Shown: in pieces, positions 23,301 through 31,200 of the stretch | Layout: the number at the start of each line of letters is the position of its first letter | Numbering within the stretch: position 1 is the first letter of the stretch | Origin: Trachythela sp. YZ-2020 | Taxonomy: Eukaryota > Cnidaria > Anthozoa > Malacalcyonacea > Clavulariidae | DNA: 64,000 bases | Reading direction: 5' to 3' | Assembly: GCA_016169945.1 (NCBI GenBank) | Contig: JADLSH010000236.1 | Coordinates: forward strand, 2,032,001-2,096,000 | The notes under the pieces: model-generated | Databases searched by the model: none | What the model was told of the DNA's origin: nothing | What the model saw: the letters and a program-made list of their open reading frames with translations, nothing else | Program-made: the position numbers and the translations under genes

Positions 23301-25654
23301 TTACCTGTACAAACTGAAAGTTTGCGCGCGCGAATGAAATCACTGTAGAGTTAATTAATTAGTTGCACAGGCCTTAAAATATCGGTCAGCAGTGCCGTCG
23401 GTCAAAATGTCCGGTGTCTTTCAGAATGGTCGGACATTTTTATAATTATGTCCGATGGCCTAATGTTTAGTTTGGCGCGAAAATGTATTCTTTTAAAATC
23501 GTATACTGACGCTAAATGTTGGGCAGTTCTGCATTGATACTTTAAGGCCCGATCAAACGTCCGAGAACGCAAGTTATCGCAAGTAAACGTGCGTTGACTT
23601 ACGATGCGACTAGTCAAACGAATACCCGGCTCCGCTGTCACGCTTAGCGGACCACATAACAGCTCTGATAAACATTTACGGGGTAAATTTACGTCGGACA
23701 AAGTTAAAGTTTGGTCGGACATCAATACAGTTGGGTCGGTCAAACGGTAAACCTCAATTTTCCTTCGGTCGGACAGAATGTCCGGTGCGTTTCTTTCTTG
23801 GTCGGACAATTTCACGAATGGGTCGGACAATGTCCGTGACCGACCGATATTTTAAGGCCTGGTTGCACAGCAACGGAAATATTCTTAGATAGAAAATGTG
23901 AATCAAAATAGTTTCAGAATGTAATTCTGACCTTCATCCTGTTCACCTTGTAACAAAGCTTGGACTTCTTCAAAATGAGCTTTGCTTAATTGCTTGCGTT
24001 GATGGTCAATTAAGCGATCCAGAGTTATTTCATTGCCGTAAATTTTCACAATTAATAATTCCCCTAACAATTGATTTTCATTTTCTGCACATTGCAAAGA
24101 TTTGTCATACCCCGCTTGAGCCATATTTGGTTTATCACTTTTCATTTTCACAAAAACGTTTTGAAAATTTCCTCGAGAGACTTAACGACGCAGTGTCAAT
24201 GAATCAATTATGATAAACTACATTATGACATCACAGCGTTTTTATAGCTTGCACATGAACAAGGGATTGTGGGTAAGTAATTAGTACGCTGTCTGTGATG
24301 TCATTTAATGAATCTCCACCAGGCGAATTTGTTCGCGTGGCGCGAAAATTCATTTCGGCAACCTGATTAGTTGGAATGTCATTTCGAAATTTTTTCCCTA
24401 ACCAATCACGTTGCCGAAATTCGATTTTCGCTTGGCGTCGTGCGAACAAATTCGCCTAGCAGAGAACGGGCTTAAGGTGGCTCGATACAGTTTTCAAAAA
24501 TTCAAGCGTACAACATTTTGAAATTTTTAAACTCCGTATTTTTAGGTCTTATTCACCAGATATCGGGGGTTTCATATATTTTGATGTTTCTACTTTCAAA
24601 TTATGTTAGTTTTAGTAACATACAGTTCGTTGCTATGACAACATACGCGTATGAAATTCACTCTAAAATAGCTTATTGCCTCGTGTAGTTGGAAAAAACG
24701 CACGGTGACCCCCAATTTTTTTTCGTGCATTATTTTACTTGCAAGAGAGACTAACAATAAGCAAAATATAAAAACATTCTGTAATGCCATTTTTTTGAAA
24801 AAGGCAAAAATGTCGTTGTCTTCAATAAAAAATTTTTGGCATTACAAATTTTTTTTATTTTTGGTATAATGAAAGATTTTTGTAGTGCAATACAGCGTGC
24901 AAAATTTAAACATAGGTCACCGGATAAAATAATGAGATATAGCGCATTGTTTTTCAAAAATGGAATTTTTTAATGACGTCAGCAATTGACATGAAAACGC
25001 TATAGAACACGCACAATGGCGCGAGCAACTGCGCACGTCAGGTCTATTTGGAAGTTCTTTCGTTAATATTCCCGCGTGCACAAATTGTCACGCGGGTTTA
25101 TTCATAATTATAGAATAAAGTCTATTTTCGCGATTCTTGCATAAGGGTTTCGTGATTACTATATCGAGCCACCTTAAAACCGGTTTCTCATTGGGCGACA
25201 TTCAATTTGCGTTAGCCAAATGATAAAATATAGACATTGAAATTCGTTATAGAGAAGAAATGAAATGAATAATTAAATGTAAAATCCACATTGTCTGGAA
25301 ACGGCAAAACACAGATTTCCATGCATGTCTTGTATTTTATACATTCATTATACAACACTGCAACAGGTATTAGGGCACATCGCCACTTAATACATTCATT
25401 ATACAACACTGCAACAGGTATTAAGGCACATCGCCGCTTAATGTATCAAACTTTATATTCGAAAAAAGTTTGTGCATTTGTGCTAATGTACTTCCGATCG
25501 CTTTTCTTTCTCAAACAACGCTCTTTGTCAACAGCAATAACAGCTTTTGCTTTTTTTCTTTTATAAAAGAAAAGTCAAGAAAGAAGCAACCACAAAAGAT
25601 GAGATGAACTTGAATGTATCAAAAAACAAAAAGACAAAAAAGAAATTGAAGTAA
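5399..25654 (+). CDS. EXOSC9: Exosome complex subunit EXOSC9 (Rrp45), 5' end not found
   Basis: A core subunit of the eukaryotic RNA exosome, which degrades and processes RNA 3' to 5' in nucleus and cytoplasm. EXOSC9 is an RNase PH-like ring protein that pairs with EXOSC4; the metazoan ring is known to be catalytically inactive. Twelve exons were read: 5399-5501, 12789-12886, 13595-13634, 14327-14409, 15906-16038, 17681-17769, 19662-19780, 20573-20606, 20704-20725, 21238-21358, 21876-21960 and 25570-25654 (TAA). All have AG/GT borders and matching phases. Together they give about 337 residues. Recognisable blocks include LNRLLERVYKQSQCIDVESL, NIIDCASIATITALSHFRRP, EDRDPVPLSVHHIPIYVTFA and MDGQMMMAMNIDREIC. 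An acidic tail follows, with a Lys-rich C-terminus as in animal orthologues. Roughly the first 95 residues are missing and must lie upstream of base 1 or be lost. The last exon is the least certain: its acceptor is weak, and another exon could lie in the 3.6-kb final intron. Confidence 0.9.
5502..5873. other. Start of EXOSC9 intron, nothing recognised
   Basis: Unremarkable AT-rich intron sequence between the exon ending at 5501 and a LINE fragment. No conserved coding or repeat structure is seen. Confidence 0.5.
5874..6850 (-). mobile_element. 5'-truncated LINE in an EXOSC9 intron
   Basis: A reverse-oriented LINE fragment. Its 3' end is the AT-rich run near 5874-5890 and its truncated 5' end is near 6850, where the inverted-repeat element begins a few bases later. 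It carries the RT coding part described separately. It differs from the LINEs at the start of the window: its catalytic box is YVDD rather than FADD. Confidence 0.8.
6019..6846 (-). pseudogene. LINE reverse transcriptase fragment (C-terminal two thirds)
   Basis: A 275-residue open frame on the reverse strand starting inside the RT domain just before the GPILFIIMINDL motif. The catalytic YVDD box follows about 30 residues in. After it come the thumb (TIERWTANNNMKLN, KCKEMIVSF), a connection region and a basic tail ending KCRTERYKTSFIP. The fingers subdomain with the first catalytic aspartate is missing, so the fragment cannot encode an active enzyme. It resembles CR1-like RT fragments common in cnidarian genomes. 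Confidence 0.8.
6875..11898. mobile_element. MITE-like element with a giant internal minisatellite
   Basis: Two arms of about 56 bp face each other. The left arm is 6875-6930, with the words GGATCAAACTAC and TTCAACAAGAACTTTGA. The right arm is 11843-11898, with TCAAAGTTCTTGTTGAA and GTAGTTTGATCC. The 38-bp array fills nearly everything between them. Shorter relatives with the same arm words and the core word CCAGACGAAG/GAAGGCCCTTCG occur at 14532-14581 and 39905-40040, with core-only traces near 22057 and 36534. It is therefore a dispersed family whose core expanded here. No clear target-site duplication was seen. Confidence 0.75.
6938..11842. repeat. 38-bp hairpin minisatellite, about 129 copies
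   Basis: Tandem array of a 38-bp unit (37 bp where CTTCC is CTCC) with the constant word TTAGACTTGGCTACTAAC. Each unit holds a short hairpin, CGAAG-NNN-CTTCG, whose loop varies (GCT, GCC, TCC, GTC) while the stem is mostly kept; CTTCA variants break the outer pair. Higher-order duplication is visible. The rare TAAACGTCCAGACG unit occurs at 7761 and again at 8594 (833 bp apart), and a block from about 10001 recurs 1100 bp later at 11101. It lies in the EXOSC9 intron between the exons ending at 5501 and starting at 12789. Confidence 0.95.
11899..12788. other. Rest of EXOSC9 intron
   Basis: AT-rich intron sequence with one 80-bp tandem duplication (12078-12237) and nothing else recognised. It ends at the acceptor CTACTCCTAG of the exon starting at 12789. 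Confidence 0.55.
12078..12237. repeat. 80-bp tandem duplication, two copies
   Basis: Two adjacent copies of a pyrimidine-rich 80-bp unit, from ATTAAACGCC to TGATTAGATTT, differ only in the length of the C-run. The near identity suggests a recent duplication. Confidence 0.85.
12887..13594. other. EXOSC9 intron with one MITE-like repeat
   Basis: Intron between exons 2 and 3 of those found. It holds the inverted repeat at 13185-13399 and otherwise AT-rich sequence with no recognised feature. Confidence 0.5.
13185..13399. mobile_element. MITE-like inverted repeat
   Basis: The left arm (AGCCTGTCTTAC, then CGCCATTTTTGGGGTACTGC) is mirrored imperfectly by the right arm (GCAGTACCCAAAAATGGCGG, then GTGAGAAAGGCT). 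The size of about 215 bp and the absence of coding sequence suit a non-autonomous DNA element. Confidence 0.65.
13635..14326. other. EXOSC9 intron, nothing recognised
   Basis: Intron between exons 3 and 4 of those found. There are weak short inverted repeats but no clear element or coding signal. Confidence 0.45.
14517..14596. mobile_element. Miniature relative of the 38-bp array element, flanked by 15-bp direct repeats
   Basis: A 50-bp core (14532-14581) has the arm words AAGCTTCGGGTCTTTAGGAT and the array word GCGAAGGCCCTTC. It is flanked by identical direct copies of TTGTATTTACTTACA at 14517-14531 and 14582-14596. This looks like an internally deleted copy of the family at 6875-11898. The 15-bp repeats are long for a DNA-transposon target duplication and may instead come from slippage. 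Confidence 0.55.
14686..14709. repeat. Perfect 24-bp palindrome
   Basis: Twelve bases, CTAAATTTCCCC, are followed immediately by their exact complement with no spacer. It lies in an EXOSC9 intron. Confidence 0.85.
15036..15458. mobile_element. Nested MITEs, inner copy with amplified terminus
   Basis: An outer inverted repeat (AAACGCACGCTTTGAG near 15037, CTCAAAGCGTGCGTTT near 15442) encloses a second element. The inner element matches 35296-35529 along its whole length and ends in TCATTTCCTATTCTATG. Its left end, a single terminal repeat in the other copy, is here present as a run of about seven 18-bp units. Confidence 0.8.
15053..15175. repeat. 18-bp tandem array derived from a MITE terminus
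   Basis: About seven identical copies of AGAATAGGAAATGACCAC. The unit equals the terminal inverted repeat of the MITE it belongs to. Confidence 0.9.
15549..15611. repeat. Hairpin
   Basis: GACTTTCTGAAAGC...TAAAAAATAC pairs with GTATTTTTTAGCTTTCAGAAAGTC around an 18-base loop. Its origin is unknown; it is probably a small element remnant. Confidence 0.6.
15767..15882. repeat. 32-bp tandem repeat, about four copies
   Basis: Unit TTGTAGAATACTACCCACACT plus CTTACATAGTA, ending just before the acceptor of the EXOSC9 exon at 15906. The word is related to the GTAGGATACTACCTACACTGGA at 46161 and to the complement of the repeats at 45640-46180. Confidence 0.8.
16076..16766. mobile_element. hAT-like TIR element in an EXOSC9 intron
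   Basis: Terminal inverted repeats of about 57 bp begin TAGCCCGCGTGCAGGCCCAC and end with the complement; only one mismatch was seen over the first 54 bases. The direct repeats TATTTTGA at 16068-16075 and 16767-16774 fit an 8-bp target duplication, as made by hAT elements. Each arm is itself palindromic (GTGCAGGCCCACT facing AGTGGGCCTGCAC). The element starts 37 bp after the exon ending at 16038 and holds one 139-codon ORF. It is too short to be autonomous. Confidence 0.75.
16284..16703 (+). CDS. Small cysteine-rich (zinc-finger-like) ORF in a TIR element
   Basis: A 139-residue ORF that I do not recognise by name. It has two CxxC pairs, FCRICKCSF near residues 19-27 and RVCNACGRKVRNL near residues 76-88, about 55 residues apart, consistent with a single zinc-binding module. 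A basic C-terminus overlaps the beginning of the right terminal inverted repeat. Its position inside hAT-like ends suggests the DNA-binding N-terminal part of a transposase left after deletion of the catalytic part. Alternatively it is a captured zinc-finger exon. Expression is not shown. Confidence 0.5.
   Translation: MDISTPKKQANKSDLNNFCRICKCSFSTKFGTGKLGRISTENIFKTSNREGSRGTTLALICASVGIVINKSSRLSDRVCNACGRKVRNLYQLFNLVKNTTNEENVESPARFKRQFQTAISNGVSNSQSECCVRVRTRKT
16775..17680. other. EXOSC9 intron with a dispersed repeat
   Basis: Contains a GC-rich dispersed repeat at about 17002-17260 (words CCCAGGGATGAATTTACTGG and CAAATTCAAATTTTGGATTTG) that recurs in reverse orientation at about 40880-41090. 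Nothing else is recognised before the acceptor at 17681. Confidence 0.55.
17959..18243 (+). CDS. Unrecognised short ORF
   Basis: A 94-codon ORF within an EXOSC9 intron. The second half is charged and helix-prone (SERREDLYKYM, FDELCQIYEELKPLNFGKIM) with several cysteines, and looks more protein-like than most chance ORFs here. No family is recognised. The first ~20 codons continue low-complexity sequence, so a real start, if any, lies further in. It could be a remnant of a gene or element. Confidence that it is coding is low. Confidence 0.25.
   Translation: MLCLLCANNIELYTLCFYTNVCSERREDLYKYMCRVRRDNVFDELCQIYEELKPLNFGKIMAYLTIVYKVSDFCDSETVCKAVQMTVHRGFKTN
18440..18513. repeat. Inverted repeat
   Basis: TCGGCGGCAAAAGGCAATTG plus CCGCCGATAAT is mirrored by ATTATCGGCGGCAATTTTTT plus GCCGCCGA. 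It is a GC-rich snap-back structure in AT-rich surroundings, probably a MITE or its end. Confidence 0.7.
19781..20572. other. EXOSC9 intron with a tandem repeat
   Basis: Holds the CCCCCTTAAGCTGCTG repeat array at 20130-20455; otherwise nothing recognised. Confidence 0.5.
20130..20455. repeat. 32-41 bp tandem repeat, about 9-10 copies
   Basis: Unit TTAAGCTGCTGTTGGTGCAG plus TCCCAGACCCCC. Some copies carry an extra ATTGCTG. Copies differ at a few positions (TCCC/TGCC/TACC). Confidence 0.85.
20726..21237. other. EXOSC9 intron, nothing recognised
   Basis: Short AT-rich intron between the 22-bp exon (20704-20725) and the exon starting at 21238. Confidence 0.45.
21359..21875. other. EXOSC9 intron, nothing recognised
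   Basis: Intron with a C-rich run at 21711-21725 and no clear repeat unit or coding signal. Confidence 0.45.
22179..22284. repeat. 21-bp tandem repeat, five copies
   Basis: Unit TCACAGTGCAATTTTCTGTAA, with AAAAA replacing ATTTT in the outer copies. Confidence 0.85.
22716..22816. repeat. Long palindrome
   Basis: TATAACATGCACTCGTGAG... and ...CTCGTGCATGTTATA form the outer arms. TCAAAGACCTCAAATAGCA and TGCTATTTTGAGGTCTTTGA form the inner arms around a short CTCGTCCTTCGGACTCA loop. It is MITE-like. Confidence 0.75.
23368..23861. mobile_element. hAT-type MITE
   Basis: Terminal repeats CAGGCCTTAAAATATCGGTC and its complement bound a 494-bp element rich in GGTCGGACA/TGTCCG words. GTTGCACA flanks both ends (23362-23369 and 23862-23869, the left copy overlapping the first two bases of the element). 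That fits an 8-bp target duplication of hAT type. No coding capacity is seen. Confidence 0.7.
23903..24151 (-). CDS. Unrecognised small ORF, nested in reverse orientation in the EXOSC9 intron
   Basis: An 82-residue ORF with a balanced, mostly helical composition (LLGELLIVKIYGNEITLDRL, QRKQLSKAHFEEVQALL) and a strongly charged C-terminal third. No family is recognised. It could be a small nested gene, a final exon or chance. No splice pattern or partner exon was found. A second Met five codons in (MAQAG) follows a Lys-rich lead and is another possible start. Confidence 0.3.
   Translation of the reverse strand: MKMKSDKPNMAQAGYDKSLQCAENENQLLGELLIVKIYGNEITLDRLIDHQRKQLSKAHFEEVQALLQGEQDEGQNYILKLF
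24321..24457. mobile_element. MITE-like inverted repeat
   Basis: AGGCGAATTTGTTCGC and GCGAACAAATTCGCCT are perfect arms. The pairing continues imperfectly inward (GCGCGAAAAT with ATTTTCGC). Confidence 0.65.
24476..25173. mobile_element. TTAA-flanked DNA element, copy 1
   Basis: Ends GGTGGCTCGATA and TATCGAGCCACC are exact complements and each is flanked by TTAA (24472-24475, 25174-25177). TTAA duplication is typical of piggyBac and Kolobok elements. A second copy with the same ends and similar interior is at 31117-31781. The interior has only short ORFs, so it is non-autonomous. Confidence 0.8.
25341..25442. repeat. 51-bp tandem duplication
   Basis: Two copies of ACATTCATTATACAACACTG... through ...CGCCRCTTAAT with two or three differences. 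Confidence 0.85.
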
Positions 25655-26725
25655 ATATCTCATAAAATCTGTGGTCCCGGTTTCATATCTTGAAAAAATT
25701 AGGGTAGGTATAGGTAGGAAGAAAGTGGTCTTTTTTAAATTATCTTTGCTTGACATTGGTCAGCAATGGTCATGATTGTGATCAGTTGGCATTGACACAA
25801 TAAGCTAAGCCAGGAACCGCAACCACATCGGGAAAAACAGAGTCGGCAGAAAATACGTGGGTCGGGAAAGTGCTGCATGATATTTGAAGTTACTAGGCCT
25901 TATTAAACTATTTATCTTGATGTAGATATATACAGTATGTATAGAAGATAACCAGTTCTTACGAACCCCTTGTGGTATCAGCTTGTTCTTTCTCTTCGCA
26001 ACAAGGGGCCATGTTAGTGTTTACAGTTTAGTGCAAGTTATAACTGCACAAATTAAGTAGAACCCGTAATTCATAGATGCCTTGAGAAAGAACAATTTGA
26101 CGGTAACATACCTGTTTCGCGCACGAAAGCCACGAATATATTTCTATGGTCTATCTCCCGCGAACCTTTTGTCGTTTTGATGAGTAAAATTATCTGGCGT
26201 ATGCTGAACCTGAGAGATAAAGGTTTGTGTCGTTGTTGTCATAGGGGTCAGAAGCGAAATATTAAATATTTTAAAATAGATTTGCAGTGTTTTTTATTCA
26301 TCCCAAAAAGCAATCCGAATTGAATGGTAATAATGATTGAGCGTCGAGGGGGCGAGTGCAGTGGGCGAGTGCCTATCTGGAATTCCACCGAATCACATTT
26401 TTGTATTTCAGCAATTTTGCTCTCAACAAAATGTATACGATACAATAAAACCTACCATAGAAATTTCGATAATTGCGAATTCTGAAGAACTAAATAAATG
26501 ACGAACATAGAATTAATGGTGAATTGAGAATAACTAGATGAATAACTGAACATTTAATATCACATTTAACAACGGATGTCGAATAACAGATATTACAACT
26601 GTGCACACATTATATTAAAGAAAAATTTAATATCTACATAACTAACGTGCTAATCAATAATTGATTATTTATAAAATTAAAGATTATATATCTATTTACA
26701 TGGATAGAGAAGAATGATTACAAGT

Positions 26726-26811
26726 AATGGACCATTCCCCTATTAAACTAACTTTTGAATTAGGAAATTGTATCTAGTTCAAAAGTTAGTCTAATAGGGG
26801 AATGGTCCATT
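26726..26811. repeat. Near-perfect inverted repeat, 34-bp arms
   Basis: AATGGACCATTCCCCTATTA plus AACTAACTTTTGAA is mirrored with one mismatch around an 18-base loop. MITE-like or a snap-back of unknown origin. Confidence 0.8.
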
Positions 26812-26933
26812 GTCATTAACTATACCTGAAGACAACTAGACAAGGTGGAATAATTTAATAAGCCAGAAAAGATGCTCAAGTGTTTTGTCTTTCAGAAGGT
26901 TTGCTAATTATAACCATGTCATTTTGGGACACC

Positions 26934-27095
26934 GGTTTTCGTGCTGAATGAATAATTACAAATCATTACATCGACTTGAAATCGCAGTATTCTACCAACG
27001 GAGGAGAGTAAGACGGTTTTCGTGCTGAATGAATAATTACAAATCATTACATCGACTTGAAATCGCAGTATTCTACCAACGGAGGAGAGTAAGAC
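26934..27095. repeat. 81-bp tandem duplication
   Basis: Two copies of a unit from GGTTTTCGTGCTGAATG to GGAGGAGAGTAAGAC that appear identical. The duplication is recent or conversion-homogenised. Confidence 0.9.
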
Positions 27096-28281
27096 CACCA
27101 AAATAGTTTAGTTCAGAAAGGATTTCATGCAGAAACAAAATGCTAGATCTAATACATATTTCACATGAATTTTAAATGGTGAAATAAATAGTCCTGTAGT
27201 ATAAACCGCATCAAAATTTCAATAGGTCGCTCTCTGAAAAAATATACAATCTTGGTAAAAAGTCTGCTCTGCAACCTCAATCAAATTATAGCATATTTAT
27301 TCGAAACACACATCAAACATGCCTTACTCGATCTGGCAGAGACCTGCGCTTCAATGACGTCATTTATGAACAATTGTATCAATTACATGATTGGGAAAAT
27401 TTCAGACAATCTAATCTACATGATTATTACATCTACATCTAGATACAATCAATCTTTCACACATTTGTGATTATTTAACCTACATCTATACATACATTGA
27501 CCCTTTCTATACATTTACTAAATTGCTATAAACATCGCATTTATATTGGGTTGCCACGAACCTATATGAACAGGCTTTGTGATTGGTTGATTATGACAAT
27601 AGAAGACAATAAACTATAGAAATGATCTTTCAAAAGAACGAGTCATAAACACGGATAACTTTTGTTTCAGAAAGCCAATCACAAAATGTGTTCATATTAG
27701 GAAGGTACTTACTGTTTATATTACGCATCTAAACAACGAAGTATTTCATACAAAAATAACGTTCAGGAACCCTGAAGGGATTTCTATGCATTTCATCTTG
27801 GGGAACCAGTTGTAAAACTGTTTTATCTTATAATTCCTATAATTTATTTACCAGTTCAGTGACGTACACTGCACAAAATGCTGGGCTTCAAATTTAGATT
27901 GTCAACATATTCAGCCCAACTTTTTCGCCTTCAATTTTTAATGGAATGCTGATTTGCTCAACTTAAAGAATAAACATCCTTACATGTATTCATGGTTAGA
28001 CATTATAACAACTTAGAAGTTAGAGACTTGGCTAATCAGCTATGTTACAGAGAATCTTGCCACTGTAACCAAATTTCAACAGAAATCAAATCTCAAATTT
28101 GCAATTATTAAAAATAATCTTTACAGTTTCACAAACCGATCCCCATTAAAGGGAGTTGAAAAATATTATTGGGTAATTTATGATGAATCATTATCACTTT
28201 GTGCTTATACATTCACAAATTAAACTGTGCTCCAACCAATATGACAACTAATTACACAACACTACCAATGACCAATCAGTA

Positions 28282-31200
28282 TTAGACGGCAGCTCCAGGT
28301 GCATTCCTTGTCTTGTCTGTTCTAACGTAAGACAACTCACAACTTGCGGTGGTTTCCACTGGAGCAACTGCACATGGTGGTTGACTTGAGGTTGCTTTAA
28401 TACAAAATAGTTGTTTATGGTTGGTGCTATAGCTAGCCTTTGAAGTTAGGAGGCAAAGCTCTGAGAGTGGGGCAGGAAGCTTTCTTGCTATGGCAACCTG
28501 ACGTGCTTGAGTAAATAGCATTAAACTGATTCTGTTCAACGGTTCAACCCCTTACTCCATCTACATCATGTATAGATTGATGTCCTGAAGATTATTCAAG
28601 CTAAATTTTATTCCCCAATTTCAAGACCTGCAAATAGTTTAGCTAATCTAGGTTGGAGCACTTGGAGGTAACATGATTGCCACAGAAAAAAGAAGCAAGG
28701 AATGAATCAAGAAGATACTCAAAGTATCAAAAGAAAAAGACAATTAGGGACTTGTCAGAAATTACCAGGGGGGGGGGTGGAGACTTAAAAAAATAAGTTG
28801 AAAAACTGTGACCCCCCAGCAAGGACGAGCATGAAATATCGTGACCCTCCCCTTGGCCGTGGGCAAAAATTCATGACCCCTCACCTTCCTGCTGCGCAAA
28901 ATCCTCCCTTATGAAAATTATGACTTAAATTTTTATGACACTCCCTTTTCAATGGTTCAGTTTTTAATGACCCACCCTTTTGAAGGGCTGAAAAAATTAA
29001 GACCCTCCCCCTTTCTCCACCCCCTGGTAATTTCTGACAAGTCCCTTAGTGCACTCTGCGAGATATAATATATAGTTGACTTCACAGAACACTCACATAC
29101 CTTGGTTAAGCTGTCCTCTAGGCACACCACCATGTTCTTCCACCAAACCACCATTATGGAGAGCACTGTTATGATCATTAGGTGTGATAGACACAGTCAC
29201 ATCATTCTCCTGAGAAGATAATCGTTCATCTTCTGACTGTAACTAAACAACAATATAAACCCACACTTGATTCATGTACAAGAAACTAACTGAAACAATT
29301 TTTTTTACGTTTTAAGTCAGAACACTTAAAATGAATGAGAAAATAATCTGGTTGGCAATAAATCTTGCCATATTGCCAAATGATTATTGTAATCTTACTA
29401 GTGATGACCAGGTTTGCTGTGCAACAATTAGAATATGTGCCTCAATTAGATTACAAGTTTATTTCAACAATGGGATAATTACAATACAAGAGTACATTGT
29501 TGTACAGTGTTTTTGTGATTTGTGTCGCACATCTCATTCCACCAACAAAATATCAGTGACAATACTTTTCAACATCAAGCACTGTTATAATAAAGGTTAT
29601 ATATTTGTAGTGATACTGATCCCAAGTCATGGTGTTTTACAAAGTATAAATGAAGATATCCCAAACTAAAATCAGTAGGAAGTATCATTTGCTTACCATT
29701 CCCAATTCTTTCAAGATATTGGTCTTGCACATGGGACATGTTCTGTGCTCAATTAACCATGGATCTACACAATGCTTGTGAAACTCATGGCTAGAAAGAT
29801 ACAAATTGCAGCATTTAGATTTGGAACAAAATCTATCAATAATAGATTCTCATATAAATGTTCAAGTAAACAAATGGTGATTTTTGTACATACTTGCAAG
29901 GAAGTGTACGAAGTGTTTCACCAGATTTGTATTCCTCCAAGCAGACTGCACAAGAATTGTTTGATATGCCATCTTCTTCATCCTAGTTTCAAGTTAAGTA
30001 CAATTAATGTCTGACATGCATCATTTAGGTAAAGTATGTGATGCGAGCTCCACACAGCTGAGAGATAAATCAGAAAAGATGCAGTTAAAACATGACTGAG
30101 TTGCATGATTACCAGGGTGCCTCTGGCTAACACCATACAACCTACAGTATGTCTGATCACAAAGCACAGCTAAAGTGGTTAGTTATTGGTCAGGGAGGAG
30201 ATCCACAGTATCCTGCAAAAAGCACTTGAATTACAGGAGAGAACCAACCACAACTTAAATTAAAGAACTTTTCAAGCATATCAAATAAGAGCACAACAGT
30301 CAGCCATCAAATACAATAACCTACCCTCAACTTCAGTAGCAGGCAGGCATAGGACTGAGTTATCTCAGTGGTAATAGCAGCTAGAGTGCTAGTCATTTAC
30401 TTTGACTAACATCTGACAATTTTACTTGTCAAGAGGATGATCTTATGCAGAAGTTCATCAATATTATATAGCCATCACATCAACAGAGTGATGTTTATGT
30501 ACAACCAACCTTCTTGCTAACTGTTCGAGAATGAAGTTTTGCAATGGCTCTCTTTGCTGCAGTTGTAAGACGTCTCTATATCATAAAATGAAGTATACAT
30601 TTTGAACATTGGTAGTTGAGGAAGGCGAGCACAAGGTGCATATTAGGGACAGGAAGTTATGCTACTGTTCAACATCCCTGTACATTAAAACTAAAAATTA
30701 TTCTTTGGCACTTTATGCTAGGTCTTGCATTGGTAAATACCGATTGGATGGTGAATAAAAATGTACATGCCACATGTATTTTGATTGGTTGTTTGATGTT
30801 TGGTTGGTTTACTTTTCCTTTCCCCAAATCAAAAGAGATACATTATTGAATTAATAGTATATGAATATATGAATATATGATTATGAAATCTAATATTTGA
30901 TACATTCTAACTGTTAGAATATCTGTTAACCATTAGCTGGCAATGCCCCCGGGCACAGAGTAGATACAGACAGAGGTCTCACTTCATGTAAAACGCTAAT
31001 GTTTGAGCGTAACCGATTCCTAGCCAGTGCGCAAAGTAGAGGCAGTCACCCCCCCAAGACATTCAAAATGGCGGGCATTTTTAGACATAAAAATATCGAG
31101 GAAGAAATGAAGTTAAGGTGGCTCGATACAGTTTTCAAAAATTCAGGTGATCAACAATTTGAAATTATTAAACTCCATATTTTTAGGTTTTATTCATCAG

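Larger units (their letters stand above)
21961..25569. other. Last EXOSC9 intron, packed with small DNA elements
   Basis: This 3.6-kb intron holds, in order: a 21-bp tandem repeat, two GC-rich related blocks (22500-22620 with GGGGGGCT words, 22850-23290 with CCCGGCACTCA words), a palindrome at 22716-22816, a MITE at 23368-23861, a small reverse-strand ORF, an inverted repeat at 24321-24457, a TTAA element at 24476-25173 and a 51-bp duplication. A further EXOSC9 exon here cannot be excluded. Confidence 0.6.
25655..28281. other. Gene-free spacer between EXOSC9 and the RING ligase (convergent 3' ends)
   Basis: AT-rich sequence that must include both 3' UTRs. A perfect long hairpin (26726-26811) and an 81-bp tandem duplication (26934-27095) stand out. 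A weaker inverted repeat lies near 27547-27705 (TTGTGATTGG with CCAATCACAA). No gene is recognised. Confidence 0.55.

Noticed and set aside
24596..24957. Short reverse ORFs in the TTAA element that look alike in both copies
   Set aside because: The similarity follows from the two copies being the same non-coding repeat; frames are not preserved along the whole element.
29331..29669. Forward ORF of 112 codons in the RING-ligase intron
   Set aside because: Composition is that of translated AT-rich intron; it overlaps nothing conserved and has no family resemblance.
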